DNA of 64,000 nt from an uncultured Lactococcus sp. Lineage in GTDB: Bacteria > Bacillota > Bacilli > Lactobacillales > Streptococcaceae. The notes beneath the pieces are model-generated. The model saw nothing but the letters and a program-made list of their open reading frames with translations. It made no database searches and had not been told where the DNA came from. The stretch's first letter is position 1; each line of letters opens with the position of its first letter. The position numbers and the translations under genes were made by a program. Positions 37,301-46,608 of this stretch are shown here, one piece after another. The DNA lies in contig NZ_CAKPUG010000001.1 of NCBI RefSeq assembly GCF_934191625.1, positions 124,001 to 188,000 on the forward strand. The letters run 5' to 3'.

Positions 37301-38152
37301 AGCTTGATGGAAAGTTTGGCTAGATGCTGTAACTTCAATTAATTCTTCAGTGAAAGGATGAATGAAATATATTTTTTCTGCATGAAGCATCATACGCTGC
37401 TTTTTTATCGGAGAATGATAGAGTGGGTCACCAATAATAGGGTGTCCTTCACTGGAAAGGTGTACTCGTATTTGATGCGTGCGGCCAGTATCAAGGGTGC
37501 AGCTCACAAGGGAGTACCTGTGTCCTTTTTCGAGAACAGTCACATGAGTAATGGCCTGTTTCCCGTTTCTACTGGTGACATATTTTTTGCGGTTGTGTCG
37601 GTCTCGTCCGATATTTTTATTAAGGGTTAAGTTTTTTTCGTTAAAATAACCTTGTATAACGGCCAAATATGAGCGATGGATTTTATTCTCTTCAAACATT
37701 TTACCCAGTATGGGCAGAATCAATTGGGTCTTGGCAAAGAGGACTGCTCCAGAAGTTTCCTTATCTAAGCGATGAACGACATATACGGGGAGCTTCAGGC
37801 GGGCAGACACGTGGTTTTGTAGGCCCATTTCTTCGACAGTATTGCCATGAGTTTTCATGCCTTCGGGTTTATTTACAATCACAAAGTGTTCATCTTCGTA
37901 CAGGATATCGGCAAGTTGGGGGTCTCCTGTGAGAACCTCCAGCTGTTTGAAATCATCGTCGTCAAAAATAAGGGTAACTTCGTCCAGGGGCTTTACAGAA
38001 TCCTCCCAGTTTGCCAAACTACCGTTAAGGAAGATATGTTTCTTATTTCGTAAAAGATGTCTTTGCTTGCGGGGAATGAGCCAAGTGTGCTCCAGTAAAT
38101 GCGAAACACTTTGCTTTTTAATTTTTTTTGGTAAAATTAAACTAAATTTCAT
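37283..38152 (-). CDS. rluD: RluA-family 23S rRNA pseudouridine synthase
   Basis: The 289-residue protein has an S4-like N-terminal region (LRNKKHIFLNGSLAN) and the RluA motif HRLDKETSG with the catalytic Asp, then GRTHQIRVHL. It isomerises uridines in RNA, probably large-subunit rRNA; the exact site is not readable. It has no Shine-Dalgarno site, and a TACAAT box ends 7 nt before the ATG, so a leaderless mRNA is possible. It is divergent from pbp2A. Confidence 0.87.
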   Translation of the reverse strand: MKFSLILPKKIKKQSVSHLLEHTWLIPRKQRHLLRNKKHIFLNGSLANWEDSVKPLDEVTLIFDDDDFKQLEVLTGDPQLADILYEDEHFVIVNKPEGMKTHGNTVEEMGLQNHVSARLKLPVYVVHRLDKETSGAVLFAKTQLILPILGKMFEENKIHRSYLAVIQGYFNEKNLTLNKNIGRDRHNRKKYVTSRNGKQAITHVTVLEKGHRYSLVSCTLDTGRTHQIRVHLSSEGHPIIGDPLYHSPIKKQRMMLHAEKIYFIHPFTEELIEVTASSQTFHQAKKSLL

Positions 38153-38160
38153 ATAGAATA

Positions 38161-38189
38161 TTGTAACACAAAGACTTTTTTGTTAGAAT
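38161..38189 (+). promoter_or_regulatory. pbp2A promoter overlapping a divergent rluD promoter
   Basis: TTGTAA and TAGAAT with a 17-bp spacer serve pbp2A. On the other strand TACAAT (38160-38165) overlaps the -35 box, so the two promoters may exclude each other. Confidence 0.6.
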
Positions 38190-38227
38190 AGGCAAAATAT
38201 AGAATGTAAAAGGATTTTTAAAAAATC

Positions 38228-40516
38228 ATGTCAGAAAAAGATCAAAATTTTAGTCGACGCGCTAAAAACAAAAAAACATCTAAAAAAACAGAAAATAATG
38301 AGATAGAAGAAAAAGAGCTGAAAGAAGCGGAAATACCGCTTGAAGACCTTAAAGGCATAAAAAAATATTTAAGAATGATGGCGCCTTATACAGAAAAAAT
38401 AAGGCAATTTTTACGTCCAGTAAAACGTTTTTGGAAAAAGTATAATTTAACTAAAATAACGATTATTGCTATTTTGGTTATGATTCTTGCTGTTGGTTCT
38501 TATTTGTTCTATTTGGCAAAAACGGCCAATGTATCCATTTTGCAAAAATCCATTGATGCACAAACGCAAATTGTGGATAAAAATGGTGATGAAGCAGGTT
38601 TACTTTACGGGAGTAAAGGAACAACAGTTAAGTTTGATGCCATCAGTGACAATATAAAAAATGCCGTTATCGCAACTGAAGATCGTACTTTTTATAAGAA
38701 CCATGGGGTTAATCTGAGCCGTTTTAGCTTGGCTGTTGTTACTCTTGGTCGTTTTGGTGGTGGTTCTACCATCACGCAGCAGTTGGCCAAAAATGCATAC
38801 CTTACTCAGAAACAAACGATTGACCGTAAAGCTCGGGAATTCTTCCTCGCTTTAGAAATCAATAAACATTACAGTAAACAAGACATTCTTACAATGTATT
38901 TGAATAATGCTTATTTTGGAAATGGCGTATGGGGTATTGAAGATGCCAGTAAAAAGTACTTTGGAGTGTCAGCGAATGCAGTGACTGTAGATGAGGCCGC
39001 TACGCTTGCGGGTATGCTAAAAGGACCAGAAATTTATAATCCACTTTATCAAGATGGGAAATATGCGACACCGCGACGGGATACGGTGCTGCAGAACATG
39101 GTCAGTGCAGGCTATCTCACGCAGTCAGAAGCAGACAGTTATGCATCGGTTAATCTGGCCTCTCGTGTAAAAGATACTTATGTTTCTCAGTCAGAAGCCT
39201 ACAAGTATCCAAGCTATTTTAATGCTGTAATTGCGGAAGCAGAGCGCAAATACGGCCTTAGCTTGCAGGACATTATGAATGACGGTTATAAGATTTATAC
39301 AACTCTGGATCAAAACAAACAGGCAGGAATGCAGGTCACTTACGACAATGCCGCACTCTTCCCACAAGCTGCAGATGGTACACATGCACAATCTGGTTCG
39401 GTGGCAATCAATCCGAAAACAGGCGGTGTTGAAGCCCTTGTCGGTAATGTCACCTCGGAAGATCATAACAGCTTCCTTGATTTCAACTATGCCACACAAT
39501 CGAAACGTTCGACAGGTTCGGTTATCAAACCGTTAATTGCCTATCTGCCCGCAGTTCAAGCTGGTTGGCCAATTGATAAAGTATTGGAAGATAAACCAAC
39601 AACTTATCCAGGTAATTGGACACCGCAAAATTACAGTGGCGAGTATCTTGGTACCGTACCAATGTACCAAGCTCTAGCAAACTCTTACAATATTCCTGCT
39701 ATTAATACTTATCGCGATATCACTCCAGAAAAAGGAAATGCAGTTGGCCGTGAATTTGGCTTAAATCTCAACAAAAAAAATGAAAATGATACTTTATCCA
39801 CCGTTCTTGGTTCTGGTGTAGAAACAAACCCTTGGGAAATGGCCCAAGCTTTTGCAACTTTCGCTAATGAGGGCGTCATGAACAGCGCGCATTTGATTAC
39901 TAAAATTGAAAATGCAGCTGGAGAGACAATAGCAACAGCCAACGTGACACAGAAACGAATCATGACCAAAGAAGTAGCAGAGAAGATGAATTCCATGATG
40001 TTGGGTACGTTTACCAACGGTTCAGCTTGGAATGCTGCACCGGCAAGCTACGCTATGGCAGGTAAAACAGGGACAAATAATACAACTGACCAATGGGTGG
40101 TAGGTTATACACCTGATATTGCGATTGCGCTCTGGATTGGTTTCCCAAATGAGACAAATGAGCAGCAACAGCTAGAAGGCTCTTCTGAGGGACAACCTTC
40201 AGTTATCTTCCGGAATATAACCAGCTATCTGCTTCCGTATACCGAGGGCACTGCCTTTACAGCTGAAAATGCCTATGCTATGCATAATATCGCACCAATA
40301 ACTCCAGCTTGGACAGCTTTGCGTGATCAACAAGATGCAATTGTTTATCAAGAACAAAGTGCACAAAATAGCTCAGGGAATATGCCACAAACAGAAGACT
40401 CTAGCAGTGATTCTTCTGAAAAAGGCAGCGGATTTGATTTCCAAAAAACAGTAGATGATGCTAAAAATGCTACTAAAGATGTTTGGGATAAAATTACTGG
40501 TTTTTTCGGTAGGTAA
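38228..40516 (+). CDS. pbp2A: Class A penicillin-binding protein
   Basis: The 762-residue bifunctional enzyme polymerises and crosslinks peptidoglycan. It has a charged cytoplasmic tail of about 75 residues, one membrane helix (about 77-97), a GT51 domain (ATEDRTFYKNHG, GGSTITQQLAKN) and a transpeptidase domain with STGSVIKP (SxxK), NSYN (SxN) and KTGTNN. A Ser/Gln-rich C-terminal tail follows. AAAGGA lies 12 nt before the ATG. The layout matches PBP2a of streptococci. Confidence 0.93.
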   Translation: MSEKDQNFSRRAKNKKTSKKTENNEIEEKELKEAEIPLEDLKGIKKYLRMMAPYTEKIRQFLRPVKRFWKKYNLTKITIIAILVMILAVGSYLFYLAKTANVSILQKSIDAQTQIVDKNGDEAGLLYGSKGTTVKFDAISDNIKNAVIATEDRTFYKNHGVNLSRFSLAVVTLGRFGGGSTITQQLAKNAYLTQKQTIDRKAREFFLALEINKHYSKQDILTMYLNNAYFGNGVWGIEDASKKYFGVSANAVTVDEAATLAGMLKGPEIYNPLYQDGKYATPRRDTVLQNMVSAGYLTQSEADSYASVNLASRVKDTYVSQSEAYKYPSYFNAVIAEAERKYGLSLQDIMNDGYKIYTTLDQNKQAGMQVTYDNAALFPQAADGTHAQSGSVAINPKTGGVEALVGNVTSEDHNSFLDFNYATQSKRSTGSVIKPLIAYLPAVQAGWPIDKVLEDKPTTYPGNWTPQNYSGEYLGTVPMYQALANSYNIPAINTYRDITPEKGNAVGREFGLNLNKKNENDTLSTVLGSGVETNPWEMAQAFATFANEGVMNSAHLITKIENAAGETIATANVTQKRIMTKEVAEKMNSMMLGTFTNGSAWNAAPASYAMAGKTGTNNTTDQWVVGYTPDIAIALWIGFPNETNEQQQLEGSSEGQPSVIFRNITSYLLPYTEGTAFTAENAYAMHNIAPITPAWTALRDQQDAIVYQEQSAQNSSGNMPQTEDSSSDSSEKGSGFDFQKTVDDAKNATKDVWDKITGFFGR

Positions 40517-40569
40517 ATTGTTCTAAAACATCATGAAAAGTGATAAAATAAGGGTAGTGCATAGGTGAG

Positions 40570-40598
40570 AAAAAGAGTCATGGCACGACTCTTTTTCT
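40570..40598 (+). terminator. pbp2A terminator
   Basis: AAAAAGAGTC pairs with GACTCTTTTT over a 7-nt loop. Confidence 0.88.
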
Positions 40599-40620
40599 TG
40601 CAAATATATGTAAAAAATTA

Positions 40621-40649
40621 TTGAAACAAAAATATAAAGAGAATAATAA
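40621..40649 (+). promoter_or_regulatory. oatA promoter candidate
   Basis: TTGAAA and TAATAA with a 17-bp spacer, 33 bp before the start. The -10 is weak. Confidence 0.5.
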
Positions 40650-40682
40650 AAGTGAAGCTTACTTTTTAGAAGGAGGACAGTC

Positions 40683-42518
40683 TTGGAAGCAAAAAAACGC
40701 TACGTAACAGGTTTTAATGGCTTACGTACCCTCGGGGTTCTTGCTGTCATTTTGTATCATCTTTACCCACAGAAAATTCAAGGTGGATTTTTGGGCGTTG
40801 TTCTCTTCTTTGTGTTGTCCGGCTACTTAGTCACGGATTCACTACTTCGAGAATATATAAAAACTAAAAAGATAAGACCGCTTAAGTTTTGGGGGAAGAG
40901 AGCCAAACGTATTTATCCCATGCTCTTAGCTGTTTTCTTGATTGTTTCACCATATTTGTTTTTCTTCCAACAAAATCAAATGAAGGGTCTTAGGTCAAAC
41001 TTCCTTTCAAGTATTTTTATGGTGCAAAACTGGTGGCAGATTCAGCAAGGGTCCTCCTACTTTGCTGATGCTGCAGGGGAATCTCCTTTTAAGCATATAT
41101 ATTATTTGGCAATTGAAGGACAATTTTTCGTTTTCTGGCCGCTCATTATGATCTTTTTAGTGAAGGTCATTCGGAGTAAGAAGCACAGTTTTCTTCTGAC
41201 AAACTTTTTAGCCCTTCTCTCACTGATTCTGATGATTGCTCAGTATAAGGTTGGCCAAGATCCTACGCGTGTCTACTATGGAACAGATACTCGAGTCTTT
41301 AGTCTCTTGATGGGTGCAAGTATGGCTTTCATTTGGCCCATGAATAAAATGCCCGCCAAGTTGAATAAAAAAGGTCAAGCTTTTGGACGCAACCTACTAT
41401 GGGGTGTTCTTGCATTGACATTCGTCTTGTATATTTTTATGCCGGCACAAAGTCCAGTTACTTACTACGGTGGCCTTTGGTTTGTCAGTCTCTTGACAAT
41501 GCTATTAATTCTTTTAGTAGTTCATCCTGGTTTGAAAGCAAATAAAATATTTTCAAATAAAATTTTTGATTATATAGGCTCACGATCATATGGGATTTAT
41601 CTATGGCAATTACCGGTCTTTGCCTTAGTAGCTGCCAAAGTTGTTAATCCGACAAGTTGGTATAATGTTATTTGGCAGTTGGCTCTGATTTTTGTCTTAT
41701 CTGAGTTTTCATATCGCTTTATTGAACGTCCGCTAGTGGCTTATGATTACAGTAACTTATGGCCTTGGGTGATGACAAAAGTAGAACAGGTCAAGCAGGA
41801 AAAATGGCGCGCCTTACCACTCCGCGGAATTCTAGTAGCCCTGTTAGTCCTTGTTTCACTCGTAATGATTCTTACCTCACCCAAATCACCCCATGATCAA
41901 CAGGTACTAGAAGCTCGAATTATGGAACAACAAAAAGCGCTTGAAGCTGCAAACTTAAAAGCTGCGAATGCGCGTGTTAGCACGCCACTGAAGACTATTG
42001 CAGAAAAATATGGCGTTGATCCAGTGGTTGCTGAAAGAGCAAGCAAAATGCAAATCTTTGCAGTTGGTGACTCTGTTATGGTTGCGGGGTCAACTAATCT
42101 TCAAGAAGCCTTCCCAAGAATGACTATAAAAGCTGTGGTTGGTGAGCAAGTAGATGGTGGCGCAACTATCTTGGCTGAGAATAAAGAAGCAGTTGAAAAA
42201 GCAGATGCTGTCTTAATTGGACTCGGTACAAACGGCACACTGACTGTTGGTAATACAAATTATGTGGAAAAAATTATGGAAGAAGTTGGTGATAAACCTG
42301 TCTTCTGGATAAATAATCAAATGCCGCGACCTTGGGAAAGTAATAATAATGAACAATTAGAAGCGATGGCTAAAAAGTTCCCCAACTTAACGATTATTGA
42401 TTGGCATGGTCTATCGGTAAACCAAAGTTCATGGTTTTATAGTGATGCCATTCATCCTAAGGATGAAGGAGCAATTAATTACACACGCCTCATCTTAGAA
42501 AATATGACAAAAAAATAG
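40683..42518 (+). CDS. oatA: Peptidoglycan O-acetyltransferase
   Basis: The 611-residue protein has an N-terminal acyltransferase-3 membrane domain of ten to eleven helices (GFNGLRTLGVLAVILYHL with the conserved His, then FFVLSGYLVTD) and a C-terminal extracellular SGNH domain (about 440-611: AVGDSVMVAG, IGLGTNGTL, DAIHPKDEG). OatA puts acetyl on C6 of MurNAc and gives lysozyme resistance. The start is TTG 40683 with AAGGAGG 6 nt upstream. It is a single-gene unit. Confidence 0.92.
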   Translation: MEAKKRYVTGFNGLRTLGVLAVILYHLYPQKIQGGFLGVVLFFVLSGYLVTDSLLREYIKTKKIRPLKFWGKRAKRIYPMLLAVFLIVSPYLFFFQQNQMKGLRSNFLSSIFMVQNWWQIQQGSSYFADAAGESPFKHIYYLAIEGQFFVFWPLIMIFLVKVIRSKKHSFLLTNFLALLSLILMIAQYKVGQDPTRVYYGTDTRVFSLLMGASMAFIWPMNKMPAKLNKKGQAFGRNLLWGVLALTFVLYIFMPAQSPVTYYGGLWFVSLLTMLLILLVVHPGLKANKIFSNKIFDYIGSRSYGIYLWQLPVFALVAAKVVNPTSWYNVIWQLALIFVLSEFSYRFIERPLVAYDYSNLWPWVMTKVEQVKQEKWRALPLRGILVALLVLVSLVMILTSPKSPHDQQVLEARIMEQQKALEAANLKAANARVSTPLKTIAEKYGVDPVVAERASKMQIFAVGDSVMVAGSTNLQEAFPRMTIKAVVGEQVDGGATILAENKEAVEKADAVLIGLGTNGTLTVGNTNYVEKIMEEVGDKPVFWINNQMPRPWESNNNEQLEAMAKKFPNLTIIDWHGLSVNQSSWFYSDAIHPKDEGAINYTRLILENMTKK

Positions 42519-42524
42519 AGAGAT

Positions 42525-42553
42525 TTGTATTTTTCTCTTAGTTCTGCTAAAAT
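42525..42553 (+). promoter_or_regulatory. rpmG-secE promoter giving a leaderless mRNA
   Basis: TTGTAT and TAAAAT with a 17-bp spacer and a TG extension of the -10. ATG 42560 begins 6 nt after the -10, so transcription should start at the start codon. Confidence 0.7.
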
Positions 42554-42559
42554 AATACC

Positions 42560-42709
42560 ATGTTAAAAAAAGCAGGATTGGCCTGTACTGTGTGCGGTTC
42601 GAGAAATTATTCTCTTCAACTGTCGGGTACAGCAAAAGAAAAACGTATAGAAGTCAAAAAGTTTTGCTCACGCTGTGGCAAACATACTTTGCATAAGGAA
42701 ACGAGATAA
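42560..42709 (+). CDS. rpmG: 50S ribosomal protein L33, zinc form
   Basis: The 49-residue protein reads [20 protein letters not shown] onward and has two CxxC pairs (CTVC, CSRC), the zinc ribbon of the zinc-containing bL33 form. It lies directly before secE and nusG, the common bacterial order. No Shine-Dalgarno sequence precedes the ATG, in line with a leaderless message. Confidence 0.93.
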   Translation: MLKKAGLACTVCGSRNYSLQLSGTAKEKRIEVKKFCSRCGKHTLHKETR

Positions 42710-42714
42710 GTTAA

Positions 42715-42912
42715 ATGTTTAAATTTATTGGAAGTGTTGTCAAAGAAATGAAGTTAACCACGTGGCCGACCCGTAAGCAGTCTGTCATTGATTTTTTCAT
42801 GGTCATTGAATATACAGTTTTCTTCCTCATCTTTTTGATGATCTTTGACTGGGTAACACAAAATGGTATCACAAGTGCTGTACAGCATCTGCTTCCATTT
42901 GTACGTAATTAG
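42715..42912 (+). CDS. secE: Preprotein translocase subunit SecE
   Basis: The 65-residue protein has the conserved amphipathic stretch VVKEMKLTTWPTRKQS and one membrane helix (about 28-48). It holds SecY in the SecYEG channel. It begins 5 nt after rpmG and no new promoter is evident. Confidence 0.94.
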   Translation: MFKFIGSVVKEMKLTTWPTRKQSVIDFFMVIEYTVFFLIFLMIFDWVTQNGITSAVQHLLPFVRN

Positions 42913-42925
42913 TGATATAATAAAA

Positions 42926-42946
42926 GAAGAGGCGAAAGCCTTTTTC
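42926..42946 (+). terminator. Hairpin with T-tract between secE and nusG
   Basis: An 8-bp stem with two G-T pairs closes a GAAA tetraloop (AGGC-GAAA-GCCT core) and runs into TTTTT. It probably reduces read-through into nusG. Confidence 0.6.
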
Positions 42947-43021
42947 TTATACAATCCGTTCAGAACATGAACTCATAAATTTGAAATTAAAAAAATAAAA
43001 AAACAATAAAGAGGTACTCCA

Positions 43022-43582
43022 ATGGACGAAAGTACATTAACAAGTTTTGACCAAGGTTGGTTTGTTATCCAAACTTATTCTGGTTATGAGAAAAAAGTAA
43101 AAGAAGATTTGCTTGAACGTGCAGAACTTTATAACATGGCAGATAAAATTCTTCGTGTTGAAATTCCGACAGAAACAGTTCGTTCAGAAGTGAACGGTAA
43201 GATGAAAGATGTCGAAGAAAATCTCTTCCCAGGTTATGTTTTGGTAGAAATGAACATGACAGATGAAGCTTGGTTTATCGTTCGTAATACTCCGAACGTT
43301 ACAGGTTTCGTTGGGTCACACGGTAACCGTTCAAAACCCACACCCCTTTTTGAAGAAGAAATCCAAGAAATCCTTATCGGTATGGGTAAAGTCGTACGTG
43401 AAATTGATTTTGATATCTTTGTGGGTAAACGTGTACGTATCATTGATGGAGCCTTCTCAGGATTTGAAGCACCAATCACAGAAGTCCTAGGCGACGATAA
43501 GATCAAAGTTATGGTCGATATGTTTGGGCGTGAAACACCAGTAGAACTTGATTTACATCAAATCGAAGAAGTTGAAGGATAA
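43022..43582 (+). CDS. nusG: Transcription antitermination factor NusG
   Basis: The 186-residue protein has the NGN domain (WFVIQTYSGYEKKVKEDL, FPGYVLVEM, VRNTPNVTGFVG) and a C-terminal KOW domain (GKRVRIIDGAFSGFEAPI). It binds RNA polymerase and couples it to Rho or ribosomes. A 109-nt gap with a terminator-like hairpin separates it from secE, so it may have its own weak promoter in the AT-rich stretch before it. Confidence 0.96.
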   Translation: MDESTLTSFDQGWFVIQTYSGYEKKVKEDLLERAELYNMADKILRVEIPTETVRSEVNGKMKDVEENLFPGYVLVEMNMTDEAWFIVRNTPNVTGFVGSHGNRSKPTPLFEEEIQEILIGMGKVVREIDFDIFVGKRVRIIDGAFSGFEAPITEVLGDDKIKVMVDMFGRETPVELDLHQIEEVEG

Positions 43583-43584
43583 AA

Positions 43585-43618
43585 AATAAGAGCGTATCGT
43601 TAAGGGTGCGCTCTTATT
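43585..43618 (+). terminator. nusG terminator
   Basis: AATAAGAGCG pairs with CGCTCTTATT over a 14-nt loop. The T-tract is short and interrupted. Confidence 0.7.
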
Positions 43619-43628
43619 TATTAGGGAT

Positions 43629-44903
43629 ATGAAATCTACAAAAGAAATATTAAAATTTGCACTTCCAGCCGTTGTTGAGAACTTTCTGCAGATGTTGGTG
43701 GGGATCAGTGATACTTTTTTAGTCACTCGAATTGGGCTCACTGCTGTAGCAGGCGTGTCACTAGCGAACAATATTATCACCGTTTATCAGGCCGTTTTTA
43801 TTGCTTTAGGGACGATTTTATCAAGTTTCCTTGCACGCGTAATGTCCAAAAAAATGGTGAATGCAGGGGTAAAACTCACCACATTACTGGGAGGGATTAT
43901 AGGGATCTTTACAGCTCTTTTTGCCCAACCTCTCGTGCACTTTTTTGGCGGACGTGGGGAAGTAGCGGCTTTAGGTCAAGCATACCTTCTTGTGGTTGGG
44001 GGGACAATTATTTTATTGGCCTTAATGACAAGTTTTGGTGCCATTATCAGAGCAAATGGAGACAGTCGCACACCTATGTATGCCAGTCTCTTTGCCAATA
44101 TTTTAAATATCATTCTCTCAGCCCTTTTGATATTTGTTTTTCACATGGGAATAATGGGTGCTGCCTTAGGAGCAACCTTTTCAAGGGGCGTAGCACTGCT
44201 GTACCTCTGGAAAAAACTCAAAGACAAGGATTTACAACCTACCAAAAACTTTTTCACTGAAAAAATTAGTAGAGAGCTGATCTTTTTGACAATTCCAGCC
44301 GCTGGAGAACGTTTGGCGATGCGTCTAGGAGATTTGGTAATTATGGTGCTCATCATTTCTCTGGGGAATCGGGTTTTTGCAGGAAATGCGATTGGAGAAA
44401 GCATTACCCAATTTAACTATATGCCGGCATTTGGTTTAGCTACCGTAACAGTTATCTTGGTGGCCCAAGAGTTTGGACAAGATAACTATGTAGCGATTCA
44501 AACATATATTAAAAGAACCTACTGGCTAGCGACAGGAATGATGTTGAGTATTGGTTTGCTTCTTGTCTTAGTTTCTACAACTTTAAGTAAACTATTTACG
44601 GCTGATACAATCGCTATAGCTTCGAGCAATACAGTTATTCTCTTCTCTTTTTTGGCAACATTTTTTGTTACCGGAACGACCACTTATACAGCGGCTTTTC
44701 AAGGAATAGGTAATGCAAAACTTCCTTTATATACAACAATTATCGGTATGCTTATTATACGTGTGGGACTTGGTTATATCCTAAGTCAAACATTTACCTT
44801 TGGATTAGAAGGAATCTGGTTTGCCGTTCTCGCAGATAATTTTTTCCGCTTTATCTTTTTAAAATTTAATTTTGATAGGAAAGTTAAAACTTTTTTTACA
44901 TGA
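43629..44903 (+). CDS. MATE family efflux transporter
   Basis: The 424-residue protein has about 12 membrane helices in two similar halves and starts ILKFALPAVVENFLQMLVGI, typical of NorM/DinF-like exporters that use sodium or protons. The text SDTFLVTRIGLTAVAGVSLA follows. The substrate cannot be inferred. AGGGA precedes the ATG. It is flanked by terminators and is a single-gene unit. Confidence 0.88.
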   Translation: MKSTKEILKFALPAVVENFLQMLVGISDTFLVTRIGLTAVAGVSLANNIITVYQAVFIALGTILSSFLARVMSKKMVNAGVKLTTLLGGIIGIFTALFAQPLVHFFGGRGEVAALGQAYLLVVGGTIILLALMTSFGAIIRANGDSRTPMYASLFANILNIILSALLIFVFHMGIMGAALGATFSRGVALLYLWKKLKDKDLQPTKNFFTEKISRELIFLTIPAAGERLAMRLGDLVIMVLIISLGNRVFAGNAIGESITQFNYMPAFGLATVTVILVAQEFGQDNYVAIQTYIKRTYWLATGMMLSIGLLLVLVSTTLSKLFTADTIAIASSNTVILFSFLATFFVTGTTTYTAAFQGIGNAKLPLYTTIIGMLIIRVGLGYILSQTFTFGLEGIWFAVLADNFFRFIFLKFNFDRKVKTFFT

Positions 44904-44904
44904 T

Positions 44905-44936
44905 AAAAACCTCTATATAAATATAGAGGTTTTTTG
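44905..44936 (+). terminator. Bidirectional terminator between the MATE gene and mscL
   Basis: AAAAACCTCTATA pairs with TATAGAGGTTTTT over a 4-nt loop. Confidence 0.9.
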
Positions 44937-44941
44937 TAAAT

Positions 44942-45319
44942 TTATTTTGAAAGTTCTTTTTCTTTCAAAAGATCTCGGATTTCGCGCAAGGTCTCTAATT
45001 CATCACTAGAAACAATTTCTTCTTCTTCTTTTTTAGGGAAAAGTTTATTGATAGCTTTAATAAAGATGAAGATGACAAAAGCGGTAATCAAGAAGTTCAA
45101 GACATCATTTAAGAATGCACCGTAGGCAAAAGTTGCGCCTGCAACTTTAACTGACATTTGAGTCAAAGCACCATCTTGAACGAAGAGACCGATAAGGGGG
45201 TTAATAAGGTTATTTACCAAAGAGGTAACTATCGCAGTAAAAGCAGCACCAATAATTACACCAACTGCCAAATCTAAAACGTTACCACGCAAAATAAATT
45301 CTTTGAATTCTTTAATCAT
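44942..45319 (-). CDS. mscL: Large-conductance mechanosensitive channel
   Basis: The 125-residue protein starts [20 protein letters not shown], the strongly conserved MscL N-terminus and first pore helix, then a second helix ([15 protein letters not shown]) and a C-terminal charged bundle. It opens under membrane tension in hypo-osmotic shock. ATG at 45319 has TAGGAGA upstream; an in-frame start 60 nt further upstream gives atypical residues. It stands alone on the minus strand. Confidence 0.96.
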   Translation of the reverse strand: MIKEFKEFILRGNVLDLAVGVIIGAAFTAIVTSLVNNLINPLIGLFVQDGALTQMSVKVAGATFAYGAFLNDVLNFLITAFVIFIFIKAINKLFPKKEEEEIVSSDELETLREIRDLLKEKELSK

Positions 45320-45479
45320 AAAATCTCCTATATATATTAATATGTATTTATTACTATTATATAGTATTTCTAAAAACATGTGAATTATTCTGTCGCAAAA
45401 TATTAACTGGGTTAAGGGGGCAGAAGTAAAAAAAGATAATTCCGCCGAGTAAAAAAAATAAATAAAATGGCTTAGACCC

Positions 45480-45508
45480 TTGACAAGACAAAGTCGCTTT
45501 GATAGAAT
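45480..45508 (+). promoter_or_regulatory. S10 operon promoter
   Basis: TTGACA and TAGAAT with a 17-bp spacer, about 130 bp before rpsJ. Confidence 0.9.
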
Positions 45509-45514
45509 AGACAG

Positions 45515-45639
45515 GTGCTGTAAAAATTACAGTATTAGCGACGAAGCGAGAGGTTGCGACACACCCGAAAGTATTGCCATACTTCTGTGTCGGTTTTCCC
45601 GCTGAGCTAGCCTATTAACAAATAGACGAAGGAGAAAAA
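45515..45639 (+). promoter_or_regulatory. Structured S10 operon leader with attenuator-like hairpin
   Basis: The 125-nt leader has three hairpins: CTGTAA/TTACAG (45518-45532), GCGAC/GTTGC (45538-45557), and a large one in which CGACACA (45557-45563) pairs with TGTGTCG (45586-45592) around AAGTAT/ATACTT. The last is followed by GTTTT, like an intrinsic terminator. This suggests ribosomal-protein feedback control of the operon, as known for S10 leaders in general. Confidence 0.65.
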
Positions 45640-45948
45640 ATGGCAACTAAAAAAATCCGTATCCGCCTCAAAGCATACGAACACCGTATCCTTGACGCTG
45701 CTGCTGAAAAAATTGTAGAAACTGCAAAACGTACAAATGCAGAAGTAAGTGGTCCAATCCCACTTCCAACTGACCGTAGCGTCTACACAGTTATCCGCGC
45801 GACTCACAAATACAAAGACTCTCGCGAACAATTTGAAATGCGTACACACAAACGTTTGATCGATATCATCGAACCAACACAAAAAACTGTTGATTCATTG
45901 ATGAAACTTGATCTTCCAAGTGGCGTAAACATCGAAATTAAATTATAA
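45640..45948 (+). CDS. rpsJ: 30S ribosomal protein S10
   Basis: The 102-residue uS10 ([20 protein letters not shown]) is a small-subunit head protein and NusE of antitermination complexes. AAGGAG lies 8 nt upstream. It opens the S10 operon. Confidence 0.97.
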
Positions 45949-45962
45949 GAAAGGTAATTCTC

Positions 45963-46586
45963 ATGTCAAAAGGAATCTTAGGGAAAAAAGTGGGAATGAC
46001 TCAAATCTTCACAGAAAACGGTGAATTAATCCCCGTAACTGTGATCGAAGCAACTCCGAACGTTGTGCTTCAAACAAAAACTGTCGATACAGACGGTTAT
46101 GAAGCTGTTCAAGTTGGTTTCGATGACAAACGTGAAGTTTTGTCTAACAAACCTGCCAAAGGTCATGTAGCTAAAGCTAACACAGCTCCTAAGCGCTTCA
46201 TTCGTGAATTCAAAGGAATCGAAGGCTTAGAAGTTGGATCAGAAATTAAAGTTGATACTTTCGAAGCTGGAGATGTCGTTGATGTTACCGGTACTTCTAA
46301 AGGTAAAGGTTTCCAAGGACCAATCAAACGTTGGGGACAATCACGCGGGCCAATGGCTCACGGTTCACGTTACCACCGTCGTCCTGGTTCAATGGGTCCT
46401 GTTGCGGCTAACAAAGTTCCTAAAGGTAAACGCCTTGCTGGACGTATGGGTAACAAAAAAGTTACTGTACAAAACCTTGTTATCGCTCAAGTGCTTCCAG
46501 AACAAAACGTTATTCTTGTAAAAGGTAACGTACCTGGATCTAAAAAATCATTGATCGTTATTAAATCAGCGATCAAATCTAAATAA
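45963..46586 (+). CDS. rplC: 50S ribosomal protein L3
   Basis: The 207-residue uL3 ([20 protein letters not shown]) binds near the peptidyl transferase centre. The loop [20 protein letters not shown] is conserved. It lies 14 nt after rpsJ in the usual order. Confidence 0.97.
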   Translation: MSKGILGKKVGMTQIFTENGELIPVTVIEATPNVVLQTKTVDTDGYEAVQVGFDDKREVLSNKPAKGHVAKANTAPKRFIREFKGIEGLEVGSEIKVDTFEAGDVVDVTGTSKGKGFQGPIKRWGQSRGPMAHGSRYHRRPGSMGPVAANKVPKGKRLAGRMGNKKVTVQNLVIAQVLPEQNVILVKGNVPGSKKSLIVIKSAIKSK

Positions 46587-46608
46587 TAAGGAAAGGAGAT
46601 AGATTATA

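Noticed and set aside
37669..38156. Several open frames of 68-99 codons on the + strand
   Set aside because: They lie wholly opposite rluD, have no ribosome binding sites, and their text is not protein-like. The minus-strand enzyme with HRLDKETSG explains the region.
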